A stretch of 64,000 bases of DNA from Anaerolineae bacterium (GCA_003327455.1 QOQU01000012.1:1-64000), one strand, 5' to 3'; shown: positions 47,182 to 56,463, counted from the first letter of the stretch. Program-made: numbers and translations. The notes: a model not told the origin generated them from the sequence alone.

Positions 47182-47891
47182 TGGAGAATCCACCAGTCAT
47201 CGTGATTGCGGGTGCAACCAGCCCAACCGGGCAGGCAATTGCCCGCCGTTTTGCCCGCGAAAGTGCCTTTCTGGCACTCTTCTCGCGCGATATAGAGAAA
47301 TTATCCCGCTTGAGCCAGGCAATTGGTTTGCCGTCAACGCATCTGTTGACTGCTGCGCTCGATTTCCGCATGGCTGAAGCAGCAAAACAAGCCGCCGCAA
47401 TCGTGCAGGCGACCTTTGGAAGGTGTGATGTGTTGATCAACCTGGTTGGTGGCTGGCTCGGAGGAAAAACAATTGAAGAGTTTGATTCTGTTGATTATGC
47501 ATCCATGCTAGATCAACACTTTTGGACAACCTTGCATCTGGTGCGGGCGTTCCTGCCCCTTTTGCGTCTGTCCCGGAGAGGACGCGTGTTGATTGTCAGC
47601 TCTCCTTCAGCCAGCCTGCCTCCTGCGCAAAGCGCTCCCTACGCCATCGCCAAAGCTGCGCAGGAAACCTTACTCCTGACCCTTGCCCAAGAAATCAAGG
47701 GCACTTCCTTAACCGCCAATATCCTGCGCGTTAACACCATTGATACCCAGGGCATTCGTCATAAAGAGCCCTCCCCCAAAACAGCCTCCTGGACAACACC
47801 CGAAGAGATTGCCGAAACAATTGCCTTTTTGTGCAGCGAATCGGCACAAATGATCAACGGCGCCCGCATCCCCTTATACGGTAGCCCTTAA
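47181..47891 (+). CDS. Short-chain dehydrogenase/reductase
   Basis: A 236-residue Rossmann oxidoreductase. Nucleotide motif AGATSPTGQAIA near 10 (a variant of TGxxxGxG), NLVGG near 88, catalytic Ser in VSSPSASLP and Tyr-x3-Lys in YAIAK near 153. Coupled to ribA by a TAATG overlap, which hints at pteridine, flavin or related metabolism but does not prove it. Substrate unknown. Confidence 0.88.
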   Translation: MENPPVIVIAGATSPTGQAIARRFARESAFLALFSRDIEKLSRLSQAIGLPSTHLLTAALDFRMAEAAKQAAAIVQATFGRCDVLINLVGGWLGGKTIEEFDSVDYASMLDQHFWTTLHLVRAFLPLLRLSRRGRVLIVSSPSASLPPAQSAPYAIAKAAQETLLLTLAQEIKGTSLTANILRVNTIDTQGIRHKEPSPKTASWTTPEEIAETIAFLCSESAQMINGARIPLYGSP

Positions 47892-47937
47892 GCCGCTTTC
47901 AGGTATAATGAGAAAAATACTATTCTGGAAGGATGTA

Positions 47938-48951
47938 ATGAAATCGAAATCGCCCCAACGTCTGAGCTGGTTTGCTTTTCTGGCTATCTTAATAACCCTG
48001 CTGGCATGTTCGACCGCCAATCTGCTTCCGGCGGGTTCAACACCCACACCTGAACCTTCTGCAACAGTGGCAGAACCCCCTACCGCCACCGTTGATTTTG
48101 CTGCTCAAACAGCCGTCGCTCAGCAAACCCAGGCTGCCCTGGACGCTCAAGCCACCCAGGTGGCCGCTCAGCAAACCCAGCAAGCTGCGGAAATTCTCAA
48201 AGCAACCAAAGCCGCCCTTGAACCCTACGAGATCGCCCTTTCTGGTCTGGGGGTGATGCCGTCCGAAGGTCAAATCTATCTTGCCGACTCATCGGTGACG
48301 ATTCAAGGTAACGGCTTCAAGAAATATTTCTATGCCGATCAATTTCCCGGTGTTATCGGGCGCAACATCGCCATTCAGGCGGATATCCAATGGGACTCAC
48401 GGTATGGAGATGCCGGATGCGGTTTTGCCTTTCGCTCAAGTGGAAGCGGTGATAAACCGAATCAATACGCGGTAGTCGCCATGCGAGAATATGGCGGCTA
48501 TGTCGCTTTTGAGGTTCATAATGAAGGTCTGGTCATCAACCGCAAAGAGGTCTATCCGGGCATCTATGATCCTCAATTTAGCTGGCAAAATGGGGTAACC
48601 AACCGTGTCTCGGCTGTACTCAAGGATAACAGTTTGCAGATCTTTACCCATGGGATTATCCTCGAGACTCTCGATGCAACCGCACCACCAAGACCGCCCG
48701 TCTTCCCCCCTCCACCGGCGCCACCCACCAGCAACGATCCAGATGAGATAGCTGAATATCAATATGAACTGGATGCCTATAACAAAATGAAACAGGAGGC
48801 GTTAGATAAATATAACCTCTACCGTTCCCGCTATAAAGAAGGCGCTGCGAATCTAACGGATGGCTTTATTTATTTGATCGCCTACACCGGTAGCGGTGAC
48901 ATCACCTGCCAGTTCAAGAATGCGTTTGTGTGGGTGGCGTCCACACCTTAG
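47938..48951 (+). CDS. Lipoprotein with Gln/Ala-rich linker
   Basis: A 337-residue exported protein. The signal peptide ends in the lipobox LLAC (Cys near 24). Then come a Pro/Thr linker, a Gln/Ala/Thr coiled-coil (VAQQTQAALDAQATQVAAQQ, about 55-85), a beta-rich domain with GCGFAFRSSG and YAVVAMREYGGY like carbohydrate-binding or concanavalin-type folds, and a Pro-rich insertion (PPRPPVFPPPPAPP). GGAAGG precedes the ATG at 47938, and TATAAT lies about 30 bases upstream. Function unknown. Confidence 0.85.
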   Translation: MKSKSPQRLSWFAFLAILITLLACSTANLLPAGSTPTPEPSATVAEPPTATVDFAAQTAVAQQTQAALDAQATQVAAQQTQQAAEILKATKAALEPYEIALSGLGVMPSEGQIYLADSSVTIQGNGFKKYFYADQFPGVIGRNIAIQADIQWDSRYGDAGCGFAFRSSGSGDKPNQYAVVAMREYGGYVAFEVHNEGLVINRKEVYPGIYDPQFSWQNGVTNRVSAVLKDNSLQIFTHGIILETLDATAPPRPPVFPPPPAPPTSNDPDEIAEYQYELDAYNKMKQEALDKYNLYRSRYKEGAANLTDGFIYLIAYTGSGDITCQFKNAFVWVASTP

Positions 48952-50057
48952 GGTTTGGAGTCACCTTCCATAACATATTGGGTCAATTCACCCACACTAA
49001 GGTCGCGAATGCCGAGCTTTTCGGTTGTCCGGCCTCGCCGCCAGTAATCGGTGCGATGGATAATGCACGCCAGACGAATGATCGCATCAATCCCGCGCAC
49101 TGAAACACCATATTGCTGACCCAGCGAGGCGATCGGCACCAGACTCATGGGGACATCTTCGGTGATATAGCGATGGTTCAATAGTGCCGGGGCTTTAATT
49201 CCGTAATAGCCGGGCTGATTATGAATCGCTTCATAGAGGTCATCGCCTGTAGCGTCATAAGCCATCTTCAACCACTCCAGAGCCGTACGCGCCCGGATAC
49301 CCAGCGCGGAGGCAACCGTCACCCGCTCGCGATCCAACACTTCCAACACCCGCGCTACCGAGGGGGTAACGCCATCGATATAAAATTGAAAGTCACCCCG
49401 GGTGGATTCAATGCGCCCGGCGTTCAGAAGTGTCAGCGCCGGATGGAAGATGGCTCCCATATTGTTCAATCCGGTATGGAGAACGCTAACCCCATCAATG
49501 AATTGAGGGTACGCCGGTCGCAACGCTTCGAGCACTTCTTCCGTGCGTTTGGCCGGTAAAGCAGCCAGCGGAACCGTCTCTTTGATACTGAAGATTCTCG
49601 CCTGGGCTGGGCCATCTGAACGGCTGGCATAAATCAGGGTTTCGGTCTCGGCGATTAGAGGGCTGGTTTTACATCCTTCTTGCCGAATAATACGCTCAAA
49701 CTCGATGGCTCCCAACGTCCGGCCCGGATTCAAGACCACGATATGGCAATCTTGCAAATGAGGCGCCGCCCGGCGGGCAATATCCGCGTGAGCTGAGGAG
49801 GGAACAACCACCATGACCACATCCGCAAATTCCAGCGCCTCCCGGATATCAGCCGTGACCAGAGCTAATTCACCAAAGCCAGACGGTAAACGCTCCGGGC
49901 TTTCCAGTTCAATTCCGCCCCTTTCTCTAATTACATGAATATTTTCAGGCGTTCGATTCCACAACGCGACTTCAAATCCCATCAAAGCCAGATGGGCAGC
50001 CATTGCCTTTCCACCATGACCTGCCCCCAGAACAACATAACGATTTGCCTGCATCAT
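48948..50057 (-). CDS. NAD/NADP octopine/nopaline dehydrogenase family protein
   Basis: A 369-residue oxidoreductase with an N-terminal Rossmann motif VVLGAGHGGKAMAAHLAL and VVVPSSAHADIAR, followed by the all-helical opine-dehydrogenase domain with the catalytic histidine/asparagine region HTGLNNMGAIFHPALTLLN near 205. Opine dehydrogenases condense an amino acid with a 2-oxo acid. AAGGAGG lies seven bases before the ATG. It follows the cobalamin protein by 12 bases and so may work on its product. Confidence 0.9.
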   Translation of the reverse strand: MMQANRYVVLGAGHGGKAMAAHLALMGFEVALWNRTPENIHVIRERGGIELESPERLPSGFGELALVTADIREALEFADVVMVVVPSSAHADIARRAAPHLQDCHIVVLNPGRTLGAIEFERIIRQEGCKTSPLIAETETLIYASRSDGPAQARIFSIKETVPLAALPAKRTEEVLEALRPAYPQFIDGVSVLHTGLNNMGAIFHPALTLLNAGRIESTRGDFQFYIDGVTPSVARVLEVLDRERVTVASALGIRARTALEWLKMAYDATGDDLYEAIHNQPGYYGIKAPALLNHRYITEDVPMSLVPIASLGQQYGVSVRGIDAIIRLACIIHRTDYWRRGRTTEKLGIRDLSVGELTQYVMEGDSKP

Positions 50058-50069
50058 TGGTAATCCTCC

Positions 50070-51713
50070 TTAGGTCTTTGCCATAATTTTTTCGATCCTG
50101 CGCCGTTCATCCAGCGGTTTGCCATCCACCGCATCGATTTCAATACAAGCTCCGCGCCCATCGATCCGCGTCACCGCCTGACCCGCCGCGTAAGGATTGT
50201 TTCTCAGTTGCGGTGCATCTAAAATACCCACTTTGACTGCTTTTGCCAGCGTGGCAGGATCAATAAAGGCATCATCGACTCCAGGGGGCGCCAGGTCTCG
50301 AATGGCATCGAGGGTGACACCCGCTTGATCGATTAACTCGGCGACGCGTTCCTGAACGTGTGGGTCAGCGCTCGGTTCTGCCTGACCTCGCAGGGCAGTC
50401 TGGATCACCTGACGCGCCATTTTACAGGACGCAATCACCTCCTCAGCCGTAGCGGCGTGGTGGGCTTCACTATAACCCACCACATGAACGATGTGGGGCT
50501 TGAGCGCCATCTGCACATAAATGCTGGCAGCCAGATGTGCCTGAGCAGCGTCCATATCGAGGGGGTAACTCAATAGACCGGTGCGGGTTTGCTTCCAGAT
50601 GCGAAAATTTTCATCCCGCAAAGGCTCAATCAGGGCAAGGATGGCAAGCATCTTTGCCAGATCCATCGCATCGGACAATCCAGGCGGACTGTTGAACATC
50701 ATCTGAGCGATGTAATCTCGAACGCCAAACGCTTTTGCGTTATACGCCGAGAGGTATGCCGAGACCACAAACACCACATCGGAGGCATCCCGCATTCCCC
50801 AGTGATGGGGTTCGTTGAGTTCAACCGGCACACCGCGCTCGCCATACCAGCGCATCACCTTCTGATGCTGACGGATCGAGCCTTCTAAATCCCAGGGCCC
50901 CCGCCCATCCATCTGATTGAACCAAAATAAGGGAATGGCGCACCAGGCGTTGTGGATGGTTTCCAGGTAAACTTCTGCCAGGGCAATGAAATCATCGGTG
51001 CCCGAATAGGTGCGCATCAATGGATAATTACCACAGCGGCTGGCTTGATAGAGGGAGCGGTAATCCTCGGCAGAACGCACCGGCACGCCGCCGGCGCCTT
51101 TGCGGCGTGGGTCCTGGCGTTCCGGGTGAAAGAAGTTCTCCTGCGCGTCCTGATCGATGCCAAGCGAAATCACATCCAATACTCTGGCTGCAGCGATCTT
51201 GCAAATCCCTTCGAGCGTGGCTTCCATGGTCGGTAAACCAAAATGATGACGCAAGAGCGGATAGGGCGATTTCCATAAAATCCGGGCAACCGTTTCCTGG
51301 GGATAATCTTCTTCAGTTGAAAGAGAGGGGGATGCACCTTTGAGATAGGCTAACGTTTCTTCCTCTGCTTCCCCCCCATAGAAGACCTTCTCAAAAAAAC
51401 CAATTTTTGCCGCTCGTTCTGCCAGTGGCGGCGTCCCACCGAAGACAAAATGCACCCCTTTGGCACGCAAACCATCCGCTTGCTCGGCGAACTGAGCCAA
51501 TAATTGTTCGCCGGTCTCTGGGGTAAGCCGATAGGAAACACCTACCAGATCAGCTTGCTCTGCTTCTGCAACCCGCAGCACCTCTTCTACCGAAACCGCC
51601 GGGCCTAAAAAGACCGTTCGCCAGCCTGCCTTCTCAGCCAGTTGTAAAAAGCGAGTCACCCCGGCAACATGCACACATTCTCCTAAAGCGCCTGCAACAA
51701 CCGTCTTTTTCAT
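50070..51713 (-). CDS. Cobalamin-binding-domain protein of unassigned function
   Basis: A 547-residue protein. Residues 1-130 form a B12-binding Rossmann domain: GALGECVHVAGV has the His-x2-Gly of the DxHxxG motif but Cys in place of Asp, then VGVSYRLTPETG and FVFGGTPP. Residues 150-450 form a barrel-like region, with YPLMRTYSGTDDF, IPLFWFNQMDGRGPWDL and LNEPHHWGMRDASD, recalling adenosylcobalamin mutases. I cannot name the reaction. The upstream gene overlaps an alternative ATG at 51728 by ATGA; AAGGG favours 51713. Confidence 0.75.
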   Translation of the reverse strand: MKKTVVAGALGECVHVAGVTRFLQLAEKAGWRTVFLGPAVSVEEVLRVAEAEQADLVGVSYRLTPETGEQLLAQFAEQADGLRAKGVHFVFGGTPPLAERAAKIGFFEKVFYGGEAEEETLAYLKGASPSLSTEEDYPQETVARILWKSPYPLLRHHFGLPTMEATLEGICKIAAARVLDVISLGIDQDAQENFFHPERQDPRRKGAGGVPVRSAEDYRSLYQASRCGNYPLMRTYSGTDDFIALAEVYLETIHNAWCAIPLFWFNQMDGRGPWDLEGSIRQHQKVMRWYGERGVPVELNEPHHWGMRDASDVVFVVSAYLSAYNAKAFGVRDYIAQMMFNSPPGLSDAMDLAKMLAILALIEPLRDENFRIWKQTRTGLLSYPLDMDAAQAHLAASIYVQMALKPHIVHVVGYSEAHHAATAEEVIASCKMARQVIQTALRGQAEPSADPHVQERVAELIDQAGVTLDAIRDLAPPGVDDAFIDPATLAKAVKVGILDAPQLRNNPYAAGQAVTRIDGRGACIEIDAVDGKPLDERRRIEKIMAKT

Positions 51714-51724
51714 CACGCTACCCT

Positions 51725-52312
51725 TCATTTGCGTCGGGATCCAAAAGCCTGCCAGATTTGCCAGTCTCTGTTGGAGGGAAATACCCCCTGGGAAGCCGTG
51801 CGGATTTCCTCCACAGCATAAAAAATTTTCGGATCAATCTGGTGAATCAAATCCACTACTTGTCTCAAATTCCGCCGCGGAATCAACGTGTAAAGAATAT
51901 CAATCGAACCTTGCGTTCCCATCGCTGGCAATTTTGTCACCCCAAAGCCGTTTTCCTTCAATAAAGTCATCAGGCGATCACAGTCCTGTTTCAAGAAGAC
52001 GCGCACCGCTACCATGCCCATCGCCAGTTTCTGCTCGATAAACAACCCCATATAGTTGCCGGCTGCAAAACCGGCTGCATAGGCAATATAGGTTAATGGG
52101 TTGGTCAAATTGCGCATAATCTGACTGATTGCCAGAATCCAGATCAGTACTTCGAAAAAACCCACAATTGGAGCGATCGAACGCCGCCCTTGAGCTGAAA
52201 ACACAATTCGTAAGGTCATCAAAGTCACATCTGAGATGCGGGCAAAAAAGATTAACAAAGGCAATACCACCCACTGAAACCACCCTGACTGAAGAAATGT
52301 TTCCATGCCCAT
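51725..52312 (-). CDS. UPF0316 family membrane protein (DUF5698/DUF2179)
   Basis: A 195-residue protein with three membrane helices (about 12-95, including ARISDVTLMTLRIVFSAQGR) and a C-terminal cytoplasmic DUF2179 domain (about 110-185, with GSIDILYTLIPRRNL and FYAVEEIR). Function unknown; DUF2179 domains bind small ligands or nucleotides in some proteins. AAGGAGG lies eight bases before the ATG at 52312. First gene of the unit with the cobalamin and opine-dehydrogenase proteins. Confidence 0.88.
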   Translation of the reverse strand: MGMETFLQSGWFQWVVLPLLIFFARISDVTLMTLRIVFSAQGRRSIAPIVGFFEVLIWILAISQIMRNLTNPLTYIAYAAGFAAGNYMGLFIEQKLAMGMVAVRVFLKQDCDRLMTLLKENGFGVTKLPAMGTQGSIDILYTLIPRRNLRQVVDLIHQIDPKIFYAVEEIRTASQGVFPSNRDWQIWQAFGSRRK

Positions 52313-52330
52313 CAAAGAATCCTCCTTATA

Positions 52331-52435
52331 GGCTGAGCGCCCAATAGGGAAACCATAAAATTTTCAGCCGCTCCCCTGGTAAATAGATAGAGGCAAGCAT
52401 TTGAGCCCGGTTCGCTGCTCTTGAAACGGATGCTT
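52331..52435 (-). promoter_or_regulatory. Structured leader of the UPF0316-cobalamin protein operon
   Basis: In the 130-base leader, a nested hairpin has outer arms AAGCAT (minus strand 52435-52430) and ATGCTT (52400-52395) and inner arms GAGC/GCTC (52420-52417, 52406-52403). A second stem, GGCTGA/TCAGCC (52369-52364 with 52336-52331), ends next to the AAGGAGG. It could be a cis-regulatory RNA; it has no recognisable B12-box. Confidence 0.4.
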
Positions 52436-52452
52436 CCTGAAACGACACATGT

Positions 52453-52481
52453 ATTTTACCCCACTCAAGCAATAATCCCAA
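52453..52481 (-). promoter_or_regulatory. Promoter of the UPF0316-cobalamin protein operon
   Basis: TTGGGA (52481-52476), 17-base spacer, TAAAAT (52458-52453) on the minus strand. Confidence 0.55.
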
Positions 52482-52589
52482 CCGAAGCCATCTTGCTGTA
52501 TCAATCCAGGTGAATTCGTAACCTTGACCAATTTTTCTGGTTTAATTAACAAAAATTATCAAAGCGAATCCCTCGTTAAAGAAGCCAAA

Positions 52590-53390
52590 ATGTCAAACTA
52601 CTTCCAAAATAAAACTGCCTTAATCAGCGGCGCATCCAGCGGAATTGGCAAAGCCCTCACCCTTCAGCTTGCCCGCCAAGGTTGCAGGGTAGCTCTCCTC
52701 GCTCGAACGCAATCGCGTTTGGAAGAGGTGGCGGAACAAGTTCGTTCGGCAGGTGGTCAGGCATTGGTTCTCCCCACCGATTTAACCGACTCAAATGCCA
52801 TCCACGCCGCCGTTCACACCGCCCTTGAAGCGTGGAAACACCTTGATTTCGTGTTCTCCAACGCTGGACAATATCACCGCTCGCCCATTATCGATCTGAA
52901 TGTCGAACAATTGCGAAAATCAATGGAGATCAACTTCTACAGCCATGTTGAGTTGGTCCTGGCAGTCCTGCCTTCGATGCTGGAGCGAAAAAGCGGACAT
53001 CTTGTGCTGGTCTCAACGATGGATGCGAAGAAAGGAATCCCGCCAGATACACCCTATGTGGCTGCAAAATGCGCTCTGGCAGGTTTTGGAGACATCTTAC
53101 GCCAGGAACTACACGGCAGCGGCGTACAGGTAACCCTGGTCTTCCCCGGTCGGGTGGATACGCCGATGGTTGAGAACTTAGAGGTGCCGTGGATCTCGGC
53201 GAAGATTTCCGCCGAAGCCTGTGCCAAAGCCATTCTGAAGGGAGTTCAAAAGCGAAAAGCCGAGATTATCCTGCCACCCCAAACCCTGTTGCTCTATTAT
53301 TTACAGGTATTTGCCCCTCGCCTGGCGGATTTTGCCGTGCGCTTTTTCCGTCTGGAGGGGTGGGAATCATCCGAGAGAGGTGTTTCATGA
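52590..53390 (+). CDS. Short-chain dehydrogenase/reductase
   Basis: A 266-residue classical SDR: SGASSGIGKALTLQLA near 12, FSNAGQY near 90, catalytic STMDAKKG and YVAAKCALAGF near 155, and a hydrophobic tail (LLYYLQVF near 240) that may touch the membrane. I start at the ATG at 52590, which puts the nucleotide fold at the usual place; upstream in-frame codons add an unlikely extension. Overlaps the next gene by ATGA. Substrate unknown, perhaps a lipid or sugar alcohol. Confidence 0.9.
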   Translation: MSNYFQNKTALISGASSGIGKALTLQLARQGCRVALLARTQSRLEEVAEQVRSAGGQALVLPTDLTDSNAIHAAVHTALEAWKHLDFVFSNAGQYHRSPIIDLNVEQLRKSMEINFYSHVELVLAVLPSMLERKSGHLVLVSTMDAKKGIPPDTPYVAAKCALAGFGDILRQELHGSGVQVTLVFPGRVDTPMVENLEVPWISAKISAEACAKAILKGVQKRKAEIILPPQTLLLYYLQVFAPRLADFAVRFFRLEGWESSERGVS

Positions 53391-54874
53391 CCGCAGCATT
53401 CCCCTTGCTTTCGATTCAAAAGCCAATTCATTCCTGGTTACGACCGATTCACATTGCCTGTTCCGATGGTGATGCCACGCCGCTCATCCAGCAATTTCAC
53501 CAGGAACTGCTGGAAAGATTTGCCCGCCAGGGTCATATCGTGCAAACCCAACCAGACGCAAAGACCGATGTCCTGCTGACCAGCGCCCCTTTCGGTCAAC
53601 CCTTAGACTGGCGTCAAGCCTACCTCTTTACCGCAAGGCGCAAGTTCAATCTTGCTCGCTTACCCATCCTGTTCACCACCCTTCACGCTACCCCGCAGGA
53701 ATACGAGAAACTGCTTCAGCACTTTGCAGGAGCCCTTGCCAAACCTGCTCCTGACCCACAAGATTTCAATTTCGCAGGTCTGGCTCCCACAGCTTACCAA
53801 ACGCTTTACGAGCAAGGTAAACGAGGAGGTCCGATTCTTTCCCTTCTGCGCCTGGTGCAGGCTCAGGTAAAATGTATCCGCATTATCTTGCTCATCGGAG
53901 AAAGCGAACCACTGGAAGCCTATACGTTCGACCTGGTTGGCGCTCATCCTCGAACGAGAGCTGAACAAAAAGAAATTTTTTACGAAGATCTGATGTTGCG
54001 AATCGTGACCGCCGCCTGCACGCAGGAGATCACCCACCACCAAGTGGTTGGCGAACTGATCCCCCATGAGTTGTGGCGCAGCCTGTCCACCCCGCCAGCA
54101 ATGCTTCAGGCCGGTCAAGAATTGGGTAAACGCCACTTTTTTACCGATATGGTGCGCATCGCCGACCTCGTCAACGTGCCGGCCATTGCCGACTCAATCG
54201 CCAGTCAATACAGTGAAGGTTGTTTCGCAACCTGGGATTCTACCTTGCAAGCTTTAATCGCCACCATCACCGGTAGCGCTCGCCCGGTGGACAAAGACAA
54301 CCTCAGCGAGGATGAACTGGCGGTCATTGTCGGTGTTCGCCCCGACGGTAAGGGTGCACTAGTCCGTCATGTCGAAGGCAAACGCAATGATCCTCCCTCC
54401 TCGGAAGCTGTTGAGCTGATCTTGATGGATCGGGATCTACCGCGCATCTCGCTCGGCGAGGCGTGGGGGTTGCCTTCACCCGTTGAAGTGCCGGTAACCC
54501 GCTCCAAATTACATGGACATCGCAGTATACGCGCCTTTAATCCGAATTTCGTGGAACATGTTCACCTTGCCCCAGCCTATTATGCCTATCCGGTCTCTTG
54601 CTCGACTGAAGCTCAAGCTCAGGCTATTCATCAGGCTTTTTCGCAATCAGAAGCCTTACGCAACCCTCAAGACCCCCGGCAAGTGGTCTTTACCATCATG
54701 CCCGGTCATGGAGTCGTGATCGTTGAAAAATGGGTGGAGGGGAAACAACCGTTTCAAGTGATTTGGGAATTCATGGACCAGGGTATCCTACAGATTGATC
54801 CACTAATTCCACAGGGCAGTTTTGAGTTCGAGACGATAGAGCCCAATCTGGCAGTCATTCATCCGCTGGAATAG
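53387..54874 (+). CDS. Uncharacterised 495-residue protein
   Basis: I do not recognise this soluble protein. The N-terminus has IHIACSDGDATPL and a strand-helix pattern (VLLTSAPFGQPLDWRQA), the middle has FTTLHATPQEYEKLL and GKRGGPILSLLRL, and the C-terminal half has ELAVIVGVRPDGKGALVRHV and FTIMPGHGVVIVEKW. No membrane segment or signal peptide. AGAGG lies six bases before the ATG, which overlaps the SDR stop as ATGA, so the two proteins probably act together. Class II aldolase-like or sugar-related function cannot be excluded. Confidence 0.8.
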   Translation: MTAAFPLLSIQKPIHSWLRPIHIACSDGDATPLIQQFHQELLERFARQGHIVQTQPDAKTDVLLTSAPFGQPLDWRQAYLFTARRKFNLARLPILFTTLHATPQEYEKLLQHFAGALAKPAPDPQDFNFAGLAPTAYQTLYEQGKRGGPILSLLRLVQAQVKCIRIILLIGESEPLEAYTFDLVGAHPRTRAEQKEIFYEDLMLRIVTAACTQEITHHQVVGELIPHELWRSLSTPPAMLQAGQELGKRHFFTDMVRIADLVNVPAIADSIASQYSEGCFATWDSTLQALIATITGSARPVDKDNLSEDELAVIVGVRPDGKGALVRHVEGKRNDPPSSEAVELILMDRDLPRISLGEAWGLPSPVEVPVTRSKLHGHRSIRAFNPNFVEHVHLAPAYYAYPVSCSTEAQAQAIHQAFSQSEALRNPQDPRQVVFTIMPGHGVVIVEKWVEGKQPFQVIWEFMDQGILQIDPLIPQGSFEFETIEPNLAVIHPLE

Positions 54875-54929
54875 CGTGAGCCTTAATTCCAGATCGGAGG
54901 GTGAGCATTCCATCCCTCTCCCGCAGTTG

Positions 54930-55544
54930 TCACCGGGCAGCTTGCACCTTTGGAGAAGCCATCCCTTCTAAAAGCAGTTTCACAACTGCCTGTGGAATCG
55001 TTCGCCATTCCAGGCCCTGGCGTTCCAAAGCTACCTGGAGCACCAAACCAACACCAAGGGACACCAGCGTTGCAGCCGCTGCCTCTGGATCAACAACTTT
55101 CAAGCTCCCTTGCTGTATGCCCTCCTCAATCCATCGGGCGAGGATCGAACGAAAACGTTGATAGGGTTCGACAGAAGCACTCCATGCCGTTGGGTCTTTG
55201 GTCGCCTGATACCAGAACTCCAGAAACATCGGCGCCTTTCCGGCTGCCTGTTCGAACACCTGTTGCAGCATCTCTGCCAGTCGCTCAAAGCGCTGCGGCA
55301 CCCATTCCACCTCCTGAGAGATGGTTGTCAAACTTTGCTCCAATTCCTGCACCCAATCCTGCAAAAGGGCCAAGAACAGAGTTTGCTTGCTGGGAAAATG
55401 ATGATAGAAAGCGCCTTTGCTGACATTCGCAGCGGCGCAAATTTCATCAACGCTGGTCGCCTCATATCCAAAACGGATAAATTGATCAACCGCCGAGTTG
55501 AGAATCCGCGCCCGGGTTTGAATACTGCGCAATTGATGTGCCAT
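54930..55544 (-). CDS. TetR-family transcriptional regulator
   Basis: A 204-residue repressor. The helix-turn-helix is at 10-55, with ILNSAVDQFIRFGYEATSVD and ANVSKGAFYHHFPSKQTLF, and the C-terminal domain (60-190) binds an unknown ligand. It is divergent from the MscS-type gene, with a palindromic operator between them, so it may control itself and the mscS gene. Confidence 0.93.
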   Translation of the reverse strand: MAHQLRSIQTRARILNSAVDQFIRFGYEATSVDEICAAANVSKGAFYHHFPSKQTLFLALLQDWVQELEQSLTTISQEVEWVPQRFERLAEMLQQVFEQAAGKAPMFLEFWYQATKDPTAWSASVEPYQRFRSILARWIEEGIQQGSLKVVDPEAAAATLVSLGVGLVLQVALERQGLEWRTIPQAVVKLLLEGMASPKVQAAR

Positions 55545-55561
55545 CGCTTACCTCTTAAAGT

Positions 55562-55609
55562 ATTATAAGACCGTCCGGTCGGTTTTCGAAATAGAAAATC
55601 GACTATAAT
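55562..55609. promoter_or_regulatory. Divergent tetR/mscS promoter region with TetR operator
   Basis: Minus strand: TATAAT (55567-55562) for tetR, with the near-palindrome ACCG-a-CCGG-a-CGGT (55583-55570) between its -10 and -35 positions. Plus strand: TATAAT (55604-55609) for the mscS gene. The operator has the form common to TetR repressors. Confidence 0.6.
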
Positions 55610-55632
55610 CCAAAACGAATGGAGGTACCTTC

Positions 55633-56463
55633 ATGTTTCAAACAATCGTGTACCTTTGGGAACAATTCCTGAGTCTATTACCCAACCTGGCGTTTGCCTT
55701 GTTGATTCTCCTGGCAAGTATCTATCTCGCCAAACTGGTCAGCCGCCTGCTGGAAGGGGCATTAAAGCGTCGCGAAGCAAGCGTTGAAATCACCGCCCTG
55801 CTATCCATGATTACCCGCTGGACGCTGATCATTTTAGGGGTCATCACAGCCTTGCAACGTTTCTTTGATGTCACCGCTTTTCTGACCGGTTTGGGGATTA
55901 TCGGCTTCAGCATCGGCTTTGCCTTGCAGGACATCCTCAAGAACTTCGCCGCCGGCGTCATCTTACTGCTTCAACAACCTTTCAAGGCGGGGGATTCGAT
56001 TGAGGTCAGCAGCTTTAGCGGGGTCGTGCAAGCCATCAATATCCGCACAACCGAATTGCGCACTTTTGATGGGCGACTGGTCATCATCCCCAACGCAGAT
56101 CTGCTTGCCAACACGATTGTTAACCTGACCCGCGCCGATCGACGGCGCATCGAAATCCAGGTTTGCGTCGAATATCAAAGCGATCTCCAACTGGCTCAGG
56201 AAGCCTTACGAACTGCCCTGCAAGGGGTACCCGGTTTTCTAGCCGATCCACCCCCGGCGATTATCTCCGAGACCTTTGGCGATTCGGGGATCAATCTGCG
56301 CCTTTATTTCTGGATCGATCTCTCAAGCACCGATCTTCTGCAAGCGCGCGATGCCGCAGTCAAAAACATCAAAGCCGAATTCGAGCGCCGCGGGCTTCAC
56401 ATCCCTTATCCTACCACTACTGTAATTCTGCACCCGTCAACAGGCTCACAGGCAAATTCTTGA
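55633..56463 (+). CDS. Small-conductance mechanosensitive channel (MscS family)
   Basis: Osmotic safety valve in the inner membrane. The 276 residues have three membrane helices (about 15-115), the pore helix with GFSIGFALQDILKNFAAGVILL, then the beta domain FKAGDSIEV, RTTELRTFDGRLVIIPNADLL and the C-terminal cage domain to residue 270. GGAGG precedes the ATG. Followed after 38 bases by a patatin-like gene on the same strand. Confidence 0.95.
   Translation: MFQTIVYLWEQFLSLLPNLAFALLILLASIYLAKLVSRLLEGALKRREASVEITALLSMITRWTLIILGVITALQRFFDVTAFLTGLGIIGFSIGFALQDILKNFAAGVILLLQQPFKAGDSIEVSSFSGVVQAINIRTTELRTFDGRLVIIPNADLLANTIVNLTRADRRRIEIQVCVEYQSDLQLAQEALRTALQGVPGFLADPPPAIISETFGDSGINLRLYFWIDLSSTDLLQARDAAVKNIKAEFERRGLHIPYPTTTVILHPSTGSQANS

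Noticed and set aside
52331-52560. Cobalamin riboswitch upstream of the B12-binding protein operon
   Set aside because: No B12-box or kissing-loop elements were found; only generic hairpins, so it is reported as an undefined leader.
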